Origin: Azorinus chamasolen
Taxonomy: Eukaryota; Mollusca; Bivalvia; Cardiida; Solecurtidae
Assembly: GCA_963576725.1 (NCBI GenBank)
Contig: OY755240.1
Span: 61,380,633 to 61,444,632 of the forward strand
Reading direction: 5' to 3'
DNA: 64,000 nt
In this document: positions 56,053 to 64,000 of the stretch, in pieces
Position numbering within the stretch: the stretch's first letter is position 1
Layout of the letters: every line of letters begins with the position of its first letter
The notes under the pieces: model-generated
The model's database searches: none
Seen by the model: the letters and a program-made list of their open reading frames with translations, nothing else
What the model was told of the DNA's origin: nothing
Translations under genes and position numbers: made by a program

Positions 56053-56269
56053 TGAATATGGACCCACGTCTTGTTAGCTATACCAGGATAGATATTTGAG
56101 GCATGTCTGTAATAAATAACAAATTATATTCTCTAGATACAATCACTTTGAATTCCTGATAATGAACTTATAAAACATTCATGTTTCGTTATTACATAAT
56201 GTGTCAAGCCTTGCAGCGATTGTTAGTCTTGTGGGGCATGTAACTATGTATGAATTACTTTCATACAGT

Positions 56270-56486
56270 AACCCGTTACCTCATAGGCTATTTTTAGATC
56301 AAGCCTCTTTGGATAAATCTACTGAAAAAGAGCATTACCTAGAGAAAATGAAAATGTGAGAATTTTGTATTTTGAAAAAATGAGAGAATTGGAGCATTTG
56401 CTCATATAGGAGCATTTATCACAATGGTTTCAACTGTTGACTTTTGCAACGACGTCAAAATGCGTCAATATGAGGGAAAGGGTCAA
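56270..56486 (-). mobile_element. T2 outside array, reverse
   Basis: GTAACCCGTTACCTCATAGGC to tcaatatgagggaaaggGTCAA. The hairpin is disturbed (ggagcatttgctcatatagg). Its TTAA-derived TCAA at 56483-56486 is shared with a T1 element. Confidence 0.82.
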
Positions 56487-56728
56487 ACCTTTACTCGATG
56501 AATATTTATGTAGGAAATAATGGCATCATGAATTTTAATAAGAGTTATTTTTATAATGGCATATGAACACAGGAAATATTGGTCATGACAGATTTTGTAG
56601 TCACATCTATATTATTTCATAAGCAAACAGAGCATACCCTGATCAGACGGCTCCCACAGGAACCGTCTGATCTGGGTCTACTCTGTTTGCAAAGACGTAG
56701 AAAGGCGTATTAATGGAGTAAAGGGTAA
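56483..56728 (+). mobile_element. T1 TTAA-MITE
   Basis: TCAAACCTTTACTCGATGAA to AATGGAGTAAAGGGTAA. Hairpin 56623-56691 with tip CGGCTCCCACAGGAACCG. Both TTAA copies mutated by one base. Confidence 0.88.
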
Positions 56729-57201
56729 ACTAAACATTTGTTCTAAATATACTTATATGTATGCATTAGATGATCGCTTTATTAAGATTCTACTGTATAT
56801 ATCAGACTTTTTTTAATTTATTTTGTCATGCCCATGCCATTAAAATAAAGAATTTACTGACGTATTCACTTACTTGTTTACTGATTTGGTCACTTTCCCC
56901 CTTACGTCCTGTCATCAACATTAAATATATTATAATTATAGTGTTAGTGTCGTAGAACACATCGGTTTCTTTTTATGTTTTCATCGCCCTTTTCCTCAAA
57001 TCAATTTCATAATAATGTTTACTACTTCTCTTAGGACTATAATGCATGGGTGTCTGAGGACCTTTCAACCTGTTTGATCCTGGAACGGAAAAATCTGGAT
57101 GGAAACTGTTTTCAGTTTCTTGGCCAATGTTCGCTCTCATGTGTAAACACAGTAAACCACATAATTTATTAACATAGGGGACTGTTAAACCAGGTGGTTG
57201 C

Positions 57202-57411
57202 TTAACCCATTCCCTCATAGGCTATTTTTAGACCCAGCATCTTTGGATAAATCTACCAAAAAGGAGCATTTACTAGAGAAAAGGAAAATTTGGAATTGTA
57301 TAGGTTTGAAACCATCGTGATAAATAGAGAATTTTCTCCTATGGAGCAAATGCTCCAATTATCCAAATGGTTTCACAAAGTGACTTTTATAGAGACGTCA
57401 AAAGGCGTTAA
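57202..57411 (-). mobile_element. T2 TTAA-MITE nested in P
   Basis: TTAA at 57202-57205 and 57408-57411; TTAACCCATTCCCTCATAGGC at left, the other TIR shortened (gacgtcaaaaggcgTTAA). Tip ttctcctatggagcaaatg. Confidence 0.85.
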
Positions 57412-57479
57412 CTCAGGGCAAAAGTGATACAGAAAGCCCGTTTTTAAAACTCCAGACGTAGACTTCTCGCCCCGTACTT

Positions 57480-57683
57480 CATTCTCAGTGTTGTTATATT
57501 TTCTGGTCCTTTGGGATCATTGTTGATGTAATTCGTTTTGAAAACAGTTTACTGCTTATCCCGGTGCTAGGAGGAGCGTGAGTAGTGTTGCATTTTAATT
57601 ACTACTCATGAATAGACCCCATAAAACCGAGTCTGCAATTTTCTCTTTTTGCATTTCTTCTTTTGCTTTCGAATGATCACCCG
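57480..57683 (-). mobile_element. R1 repeat nested in P
   Basis: cattctcagtgttgttatat to ccgttttcagaatg; agtgttgcattttaattact in the middle. Confidence 0.85.
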
Positions 57684-58163
57684 TTTTCAGAATGTATTTC
57701 TTTATAGTGATCGTATTAGCGAGACTTTACTGTATAATAATCAAATATCAATATCTATTGTTTCAAAGTTAATGATTTTATTTCCTGCACGTCCGGAATA
57801 TTTCTATTGGCATTCAACAGTTCATATGCAGTCAACGTTGTCTACAAGTCTGTGTTATGTGACGGCTGTCACCCTGGGAAAAGAAATGTTCGATAAATCC
57901 AAAGTAATTTGTAGCAATTCAAAGCGCAATTAATATGTAGGGATTCCCTGAGGATTTCTGTCTAAAGCCAGCCCTGAAAACACGAACTTGCTATAGACAA
58001 GTTATGACTACATTAGAGACGTCCATTATTGGTAAACATTGTATACTATTTGCAACTCCAGAGTGAGCCATGTATCAGGTCTTCAATAGATATATCAGAT
58101 ATAAAGAAACCATCGAACGAAGCTCAGCCACTCGCTGGCTATCTGGTCCTACTTGTTTGATTC

Positions 58164-58229
58164 ACAGTGGTTTCAAAAAGGGACTTTTACAAAGGCGTCA
58201 TAAAGCGTCAATATGAAGTAATGGGTTAA
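58164..58229 (-). mobile_element. T2 end fragment
   Basis: cacagtggtttcaaaaaggg..gcgtcaatatgaagtaatgggTTAA, truncated. TTAA 58226-58229 is shared with a T1 element. Confidence 0.75.
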
Positions 58230-58445
58230 ACTTTTCCTTCATATAAACGCCTTTTCCCGCATTTGCAAAAATTGAACAGACCCTTATTAGAGGATTCCTG
58301 TAGGAACCGTATGATTTGGGTCTTCTATATTTGCTTATGGAATGATGAAGATCTAATTTTGTGTTCGTACACAATTAAAAGCATTCAGCTGATGGTGCAA
58401 TTATTTCTGACATGAATATTCATTAGGGAAATGACTTTTATTTAC
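58226..58445 (-). mobile_element. T1 TTAA-MITE, reverse
   Basis: TTAAACTTTTCCTTCATATAA, aacgccttttcccgcatttg, worn hairpin with tip GATTCCTGTAGGAACC, then gacatgaatattcattaggg at the far end. Confidence 0.78.
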
Positions 58446-58520
58446 TATAGACATCGGTTTAACGTGTTGGATACACTTTTATATAACTGTTCAATCTCTT
58501 GTTATTCTAAGTCTAGAATA

Positions 58521-58701
58521 CAATAAAACTCTTCTAAACCGGGATATTAATAAAGACAAAAAGTGGGTCTGTTGGGCGGGTGACTGCTTAAAGTAAGGTG
58601 AAAGCTACACAGGAACTTTCCGCATAGGTTTTGTTCTGTATATATCAAAAATGCAGAATTAGACATTTTTTGGGCGGTCGTATTAGAGAGATGGGTTTTG
58701 G
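58521..58701. mobile_element. P-type MITE, degenerate
   Basis: ta-CAATAAAACTCTTCTAAACCG, gggtgactgcttaaagtaag, then a truncated stem and ggtcgtattagagagatggg. Confidence 0.65.
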
Positions 58702-58880
58702 TATTTCTTTTACTGTTTCCAAATGTAATATGTGTGTACATTAACACGAATGAAACTATAATCAAATAGAAAAAAAGTTGAGTAACAAACTTCAATACAA
58801 ATCTGTCTTAATGGACCATTTTAAAAGAAGTGTAATTCTAAAGGCAGGGGGTATTTTAATGCATTCGAAAGAAGTAATAT

Positions 58881-59116
58881 TTAACCCTTCTCTTGCTGAA
58901 TTTTAAAATACATTTGTCCTTCTTTACCCATGCCCTGTTGTATAATTACATATATCTTCACTCTGTACAATTATTTCGCTGTGCAATCACTGCTGTGAAT
59001 TTTCAACTTGTAAATAGTGCAGACCCTGATGAGACAGCTCCTGCAGGAGCTGTCTCATCTGGGTCTTCACTATTTACAGGTAGGTATATTGACGCGAATA
59101 GCAAGCGAAGGGTTAA
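58881..59116 (+). mobile_element. T3 TTAA-MITE, 236 bp
   Basis: TTAA at 58881-58884 and 59113-59116; TTAACCCTTCTCTTGCTGAA / AGCAAGCGAAGGGTTAA. Perfect inner stem gatgagacagctcctgcagg.. with tip CAGCTCCTGCAGGAGCTG. Confidence 0.92.
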
Positions 59117-59237
59117 TATGATTGCACAATTTCGTCCAACAGGAGCGTAGCTGAATCCAAATGTAGTGTACGCATAGAGAAGTGTAGGGGTCCGGGGGCA
59201 TGCTACACCGAGAAAACTCAGAATTTTGTATAATTTT

Positions 59238-59335
59238 GAAACGAGCATTTGTTCCTATAGGAGCGAATGCTCTATTTATCGCAATGGTTTAAAAATGATT
59301 TTTACAGAGGCGTCAACAGGCGTCGGTAGGAGGGT
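59238..59335 (-). mobile_element. T2 fragment
   Basis: cgagcatttgttcctatagg..tttatcgcaatgg..tttttacagaggcgtcaacag, ending at gtcggtaggagggtgt before the GA microsatellite. Confidence 0.75.
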
Positions 59336-59368
59336 GTATTCTTGCTTTCTTTTCTATATTCTATATTC

Positions 59369-59553
<185 letters not shown>

Positions 59554-59599
59554 TATATTCAAATGACTATTCTTGTATGAAGCAATGATAAATCATCAT

Positions 59600-59935
59600 G
59601 AACGCTTATTAATTGGTGTTTTATAATTGTATAGGAACCAGACATTGTACAATCGGATCTTTATCAGTCCATGTGTAAAACAGAGTACATGTAGACCCAT
59701 ATCAGACGGCTCCCGACAGACACCGAATTGCAAACTTGCCCTAGCATCTGCTAATCGGACGAGGAAGATGACGGAAAAACTTCATCCAAAGCGTGCGCGG
59801 TGCGCTTCTAGTAAGTTAAGACGCGTCTCGTGTTGGTCTTGATGTAACGAACAGTTTAGATCCAGATCAAACGCCGGGTTATTCAGCGTCTCATCAGGAG
59901 CCAAACCGTATGCCTTTCGACAGATTGTTGCCAAA
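59600..59935. mobile_element. T1 fragment followed by T5 fragment
   Basis: 59630-59716: aaccagacattgtacaatcgg, then acagagtacatgtagaccca..cagacggctccc, a T1 left half. 59820-59935: cagtttagatccagatcaaacgcc..cagcgtctcatcaggagcca, a T5 hairpin. Confidence 0.6.
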
Positions 59936-60222
59936 CAACTAAATAAACCCAAATAAGATGGGGGATATATGAAATTTACTTATAATTTCAGCTGATGAGA
60001 GTTTTAGCAGATATCATTTTCGCAGCAGAGCAAAGAAATGAGCAAGTACCGTTATAAATGATGCAACACGCAATACCGGAGAATGTACCTGTTGTGTCTA
60101 CGCGGTGTACGTAAACAAGACGAAGAAATCTTATATTCAGTATAATGTATGTTATTTTAGATGATTGTGATGAAATATTCATGACCCATAAATTGCTGCA
60201 AGAGATGTAAGTATATTTCTTT

Positions 60223-60435
60223 CTAAACCTTTAGCCTGCTATGGGCGGGTGAGCGAATACCTATTCAAACAGTTTAAATCCAGATGAGACGCCGAGTAAC
60301 TCGGCGTCTCATCTGGATCCAAACTGTTTGACATACTGCATTTTGGTAGACAAATTGATTAAAGCTTGACTTTTTAAAATGTAGTAGGTGAAAAAAAAAT
60401 TCAATAAATAATTTGCTCATCAGGCTAAAGGTTAA
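60223..60435. mobile_element. T5 TTAA-MITE
   Basis: CTAAACCTTTAGCCTGCTATG to CATCAGGCTAAAGGTTAA (60432-60435). Hairpin caaacagtttaaatccagat.. perfect, tip GACGCCGAGTAACTCGGCGTC. TIR AACCTTTAGCCTG. Confidence 0.85.
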
Positions 60436-60464
60436 ATGTTTTCGGTTGCATGATGTACTACATA

Positions 60465-60623
60465 ATTATACCCATTATTTTTACATGAATATTAATGAGG
60501 GAAAGTGTTGAAGAAATAACAACAACAACACACATCGAAGAATAATATTCTTCGATGTGTGTTGTTGTTATTTCTTCAACACTTTCCCTCATTAATATTC
60601 ATGTTAAAAAATAATGGGTATAT
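60465..60623. repeat. Near-perfect ~155 bp palindrome
   Basis: Centre at about 60546 (gaagaataatattcttc), arms almost identical apart from one extra aac and a couple of single-base differences. The outer parts of the arms are T1 ends (gagggaaagtgttgaag / complement), so a T1 terminus and ~40 bp beyond it have been duplicated head to head. Confidence 0.93.
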
Positions 60624-61103
60624 GAATATCAATTGTACGAATTTTATACTGGTATTTTCGGACCGTGACAGCAGCTGTAGAATCAAATCTTTTTCCGTGG
60701 TGTGCGGTGGTCTAGTGGTTACGCGATTGACTACCAATCCGGAGGTCCGGGGTTCAAATCCTGGTCCCTCTCGGAAATTTCAGAGATGCTTTTCAGTGTC
60801 TCCCACCCGCACCTCCTCTCCACCCAGGGTTTAAAATGGGTACCTGTCAGAGTTATTAGCCGGTACTGCGGCTGCATGACTGTGCCATATGTTAGCAGGG
60901 CTCAATAGTGTAGGCGAATGACTCAAAGACCAGGGGAGTAAATGTACAGTCGGTCCTTAGGACTGAAAGTACACTATAACTATAGGTACACTACTAGGTA
61001 CTTTGTTATTTCATAAGCAAACAGAGCAGACCCTCAGCAGGCGACTCCTGTAGGAACAGTCTGAGCTGGGTTAATTCTGTTTACGAATTTATGACAGGGT
61101 CAA
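60576..61103 (+). mobile_element. T1 element split by a SINE
   Basis: TCAACACTTTCCCTCATTAA at left; gacagcagctgtagaatcaa, then the SINE, then ttatttcataagcaaacaga.. hairpin with tip GACTCCTGTAGGAAC, ending ttatgacagggTCAA at 61103. Removing the SINE rebuilds the usual T1 order. Confidence 0.8.
60695..61004 (+). mobile_element. tRNA-headed SINE in T1
   Basis: Head gtgcggtggtctagtggtta (A box) and gtccggggttcaaatcctgg (B box). Body with gaaatttcagagatgctttt, ggtactgcggctgcatgact, ccaggggagtaaatgtacag; tail tactaggtactttg. Same family as 31806-32077, opposite strand. Confidence 0.9.
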
Positions 61104-61173
61104 AGATGTACTTATAAATAATATGTTGTGAATATATATACAGAAAGGCTGCAGTGCATTGTAACATCAATCG

Positions 61174-61352
61174 TGAAATAAGAACGGTCGGTGCAACAAA
61201 AACAGTCGATGCAATAAGAACAGTCGATGCAATAAGAACGGTCGGTGCAATAAAAACGGTCGGTGAAATAAGAACGGTGGATGCAATAAGAACGGTCGTG
61301 CAATAAGAACGGTCGGTGCAATAACATTGTCGGTGAAAATATTAACTGTCGG
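61174..61352. repeat. 18 bp minisatellite, ~9-10 copies
   Basis: Unit caataagaacggtcggtg with g/a and c/a variants. Because 18 is a multiple of 3, the minus strand is open over the array (six-residue repeats RSYCID), which is not evidence of a gene. Confidence 0.93.
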
Positions 61353-61375
61353 TATTATAATTGTAAGACCGTTTG

Positions 61376-61625
61376 TTAACCCTTCTCTTGCTGAATTTTA
61401 AAATACATTTCTCCTTCTTTACCCATGCCCTGTTGTATAATTACATATATCTTCACTGTGTACAAGTATTTCGCTGTGCAATCACTGCTATGCAATGCAC
61501 TGGTTGCTCAATCAACTTGTAAATAGTGCAGACCCTGATGAGACAGCTCCTACAGGAGCTGTCTCATCTGGGTCATCACTATTTACAGGTAGGTATATTG
61601 ACGTGAATAGCAAGCGAAGGGTTAA
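61376..61625 (+). mobile_element. T3 TTAA-MITE, 250 bp
   Basis: TTAA at 61376-61379 and 61622-61625. Hairpin acttgtaaatagtgcagacc.. with tip CAGCTCCTACAGGAGCTG. ~93 % like 58881-59116. Confidence 0.92.
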
Positions 61626-61881
61626 CCTCGCATATATTAACGATTTAAATGGTGGATTGTTTTACCAGTATCGTTCGTTGACGAGACAACGAATCGTGTA
61701 ATAATATGTATTAATAATTACATGAACCATTACTTAAAGGTGAATATGGTTTGCTTTCATGTATAGAAATGAATGTATGTAAACATAGCTGAACAATTAT
61801 TCTCCGTTATAAAATTATACAAAATGAGTTTAACCTTGTCGTCGTTTATCTTTATACAGCCGACCGTCGCTGTCTATCCAC

Positions 61882-62131
61882 GGAACCATTTACTCCATGA
61901 ATATTTATGAAAGAAATGCTGACACCGTGGATATTAATTAGATTAATTTTGATAACGACAGATAGGACACAGGAACTCTTGGCTATAGAAGAAACTGTAG
62001 AATCATATCTATATTAGTTCATAAGCAAACAGAGCAGACCCTGATCAGACGGCTCCTATAGGAGACGTCTGATCTGGGTCTACTCTGTTTGCAAAGGCGT
62101 AGAAAGGTGTATTTATGGAGTAAAAGGTTAT
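61882..62131 (+). mobile_element. T1 TTAA-MITE, mutated ends
   Basis: ggAACCATTTACTCCATGAA to TATGGAGTAAAAGGTTAT; hairpin 62026-62093 gcaaacagagcagaccctga with tip GGCTCCTATAGGAGAC. Confidence 0.85.
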
Positions 62132-62133
62132 AA

Positions 62134-62395
62134 GTGCTGCTGTTTTCGGCTTACCTTGGCCCTTACAACACTGAATTTACAAATGGGCTATTCCGAAATT
62201 CAGACGGGCGGGTCAAGCTTACGGTGAAGATTTAAGGATTTTTTCTAAAGAAAAGTGTAACACGACATATGTAGTGCAGACCATGATGAGAGGGCTCTTC
62301 TAGAAACCCTCTCATCTGCGTCTACACTGCGTGTGCATGACATTAGTGACTCGTGTGTCTTGCTGTTGGGGTTAAGGAATAGCAGTAGTCTACGT
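62134..62395 (+). mobile_element. R3 repeat, uninterrupted
   Basis: cttacaacactgaatttac, ggtcaagcttacggtgaaga, then hairpin gtgcagaccatgatgagagg..ctctcatctgcgtctacact, cattagtgactcgtgtg. Reference for the interrupted copy at 17040-17540. Confidence 0.65.
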
Positions 62396-62420
62396 AACGA
62401 TAAAGTTTTGACTCGTACCC

Positions 62421-62649
62421 TTAACCCGTTACCTCAAATTGACGACTTTTGACGACTGTAAAAGTCACTTTGTGAAACCATTGTTATAAATAGAGCATTT
62501 GCTCCTGTAGGAGCAAATGTTCTATTTATCACAATGGTTTCAGAACTACAAAATTCTAAAAGTTTCCTTTTTCTCTAGTTAATGCTCCTTTTCGGTAGAC
62601 TTATTCAAAGAGGTTGGATCTAAAAATAGCCTGTGAGGTAATGGGTTAA
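62421..62649 (+). mobile_element. T2 TTAA-MITE
   Basis: TTAA 62421-62424 and 62646-62649. Hairpin aaaccattgttataaatagag.. with tip TTTGCTCCTGTAGGAGCAAA. The right TTAA is shared with a T1 element. Confidence 0.92.
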
Positions 62650-62881
62650 ACAAACGCATTTTCACGCCTTTGTATAAAGTGTAGACCACGATCAGAATGT
62701 TCCTGTTGGAGCTGTTGGATCAGGGTCTTCTCTGTTTGCTTATGGAATTATAATATATCTGAATATTTCTAAAATAGTATGTGTATATATGCCATCATAA
62801 AACAATCATCTAATAAATATGCATGACGTCATTATTTCTTATATTATTTCTTACATCAATTTTCAACAGGGAAGGGGTTAA
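62646..62881 (-). mobile_element. T1 TTAA-MITE, reverse
   Basis: TTAAACAAACGCATTTTCACG to AACAGGGAAGGGGTTAA (62878-62881). Hairpin worn (gatcagaatgttcctgttgg). gcatgacgtcattatttctt near the right end. Confidence 0.85.
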
Positions 62882-63216
62882 ATAAAATCCGTTCATAGAC
62901 TTATTTTCTTTACTAGACCCTACACAGCGCACCTACTATCTTCTTTAAATGTCTGTATCTGAGGTGCCATGAATTTGTTGTTATGACCTAAAACCGAACG
63001 AAATGAGAAAGGGAAAATGACATTTTAATTATTGCCTACAGCTATGGAACTTGTTCATCGCACCTTCCGTCATCAACTGATGTCAGTTTATGAAGATTTA
63101 TGAGTTTCCTCTGCATGATGTTTGTGTAATATCCACAATTTAAGAATTAGTAAACAGGGGAAGTTACTATGTATATACAGTTCATCAAATTATGGAACTT
63201 GCACCCAATTTGTTAT

Positions 63217-63454
63217 TTAACCCTTTCGCTCATATAAACGCCTTTTCACGCATTTTCAAACAGAGTAGACCGAGACCAGATGGCTCCTATGATCAGGGTC
63301 TGCTCTGTTTGCTATTGACAAGATATAGATCTGATTTTTCAGTTTTTGTCAATGCAAAAACTTCTCTTCAAATGTTGACATAATATAGCTTCAGCTGATA
63401 AATATCCATGATGTTATTATTTCTTACATGAATATTGAACAGTGATTGGGTTAA
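63217..63454 (-). mobile_element. T1 TTAA-MITE, reverse
   Basis: TTAACCCTTTCGCTCATATAA to GAACAGTGATTGGGTTAA. The hairpin has lost one side of its tip (agatggctcctatgatcagg). Confidence 0.88.
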
Positions 63455-63463
63455 ATGCAATTG

Positions 63464-63540
63464 TTAACACATTCCCTCCTAGTGACGCATTTTGGTGCAT
63501 CTGCAAAAGTCACATGTTGAAACCATTGTGATAAAATTAA
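63464..63540 (+). mobile_element. T2 left half
   Basis: TTAACACATTCCCTCCTAGTG..aaaccattgtgataaa, cut at 63537 by the next T2. Confidence 0.85.
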
Positions 63541-63819
63541 CCCATTCCCATCATAGGCTATTTTTACATCCAACCACTTTGAATAAATCTACCTAAAAGG
63601 AGCATTAACTACAGAAAAGGATTTTTTTTAGAATTTTGTAGTTTGAAACCATTGTGGTGAATAGAGCATTTGCTCCTATAGGAGCAAATGCTCTATTTAT
63701 CACAGTGGTTTCAAAACTACAAAATTCAAAAATTCGCCTTTTCTATAGTTAATGCTCCTTTTCGGTAGATTTATTCAAAGAGGTTGGGTCTAAAAATAGT
63801 CTAGGAGGCAATGGGTTAA
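63537..63819. mobile_element. T2 inverted dimer, 283 bp palindrome
   Basis: TTAA at both ends. Both halves are the T2 right half (aatgctccttttcggtagat, aaaaatag(c/t)cta) in inverted order around the perfect hairpin with tip TTTGCTCCTATAGGAGCAAA, so the whole element is one palindrome. Confidence 0.92.
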
Positions 63820-63837
63820 ATATTGATACTTATCATG

Positions 63838-64000
63838 CTAACCGCGGCCTGACTCGTATTTGCAAACAGTTTGGATCCAGATGAGACGCCGAGTAAATCG
63901 GCGTCTCATCAGTATCCAAGCTGTTTGACACTCGGTCAACAGTTTCTCAAAGGCTTGTACGAATCAGAAGTAAGCCAAAAAATGCATCAGATCAGAGTTT
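63838..64000. mobile_element. T5 element, cut by window end
   Basis: gcaaacagtttggatccaga.. with tip GACGCCGAGTAAATCGGCGTC, then gctgtttgacactcggtcaa as in 47650-47860. Right end beyond the window. Confidence 0.75.

Larger units (their letters stand above)
51585..56258. repeat. Tandem array of ~620 bp composite monomers
   Basis: cttgttagct(t/a) marks the phase at 52041, 52489, 53109, 53740 (gtattagctt), 54349, 55435 and 56070, steps 448, 620, 631, 609, 1086 and 635. Each monomer has a unique block (..catcaggata..gtctgtaataaataac..gtcaagccttgcag..gttagtccctt), then a part of R1 (gtagtgttgcactttca..ctactttcagaattta), then a T2 element at a constant TTAA. The long monomer contains a T6 insertion, the short one a deletion, and the 52489-53108 monomer lacks T2 but has T4. 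The array begins in a full R1 copy (51585-51787). Confidence 0.88.
57150..57732. mobile_element. P-type MITE holding T2 and R1
   Basis: CAGTAAACCACATAATTTATT at 57150; right end agtgatcgtattagcgagactttactg, then TA. caggtggttgcttaa|ctcagggcaaaagtgatacag is one P arm, split by T2 (57202-57411). R1 (57480-57683) replaces the rest of the hairpin. Confidence 0.7.

Noticed and set aside
61112..61327. 71-codon frame with RSYCID repeats
   Set aside because: An 18 bp minisatellite keeps any stop-free frame open; no start context or neighbours.

Overview
This is eukaryotic, AT-rich, intron-scale DNA with no recognisable host gene. The repeats point to a marine bivalve mollusc: tRNA-headed SINEs with a Meta-domain-like tail, pearl/Helentron-like elements with ~160 bp core repeats plus an ACGG microsatellite, LINEs with a 2A-type peptide in ORF1, and very many short hairpin MITEs. 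The species cannot be fixed from sequence alone. Every recognisable coding stretch is a broken transposable-element gene. No tRNA or rRNA gene, CRISPR array or bacterial-type operon is visible.

Layout. 1-2575: tandem repeats (185 bp array, 166 bp and 178 bp repeats). 2576-12800: mostly unique AT-rich DNA with two SINEs, fold-backs and the first MITEs. 12800-18000: dense MITEs, several nested, and one LINE fragment. 18911-20032: a Helentron/pearl-like element. 20118-27318: a Penelope-like reverse transcriptase split by a 6.8 kb LINE, which itself holds a second pearl-like element and a 1 kb fold-back. 27319-29300: Helitron-like repeats and a 1.2 kb inverted-repeat unit. 29880-33240: a decayed Helitron Rep gene broken by a SINE. 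33258-33915: second Penelope-like RT copy. 34190-34993: third pearl-like element. 35243-44625, minus strand: an L1-type LINE split by a 5.3 kb CR1-like LINE that carries a 2A motif. 44638-64000: almost wall-to-wall MITEs, including a ~4.7 kb tandem array whose monomers are built from MITE pieces.

Working names. T1-T6 are MITE families that begin and end in TTAA (piggyBac-type target site, TIR starting CCC in most). P is a TA-flanked family with pogo/Tigger-like ends (CAGTAAAACC..., CAGTTGAACTTCG...). R1-R3 are other short dispersed families. Most have a long central hairpin. The main observation is that the hairpin tip GCTCCTnnAGGAGC and parts of the stem are shared by families with unrelated ends and different target sites, as if a hairpin module moved between transposon families. 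Nested copies, restored reading frames and a paralogous empty site let one read insertion and apparently seamless loss directly from this window. All boundaries were read by eye.
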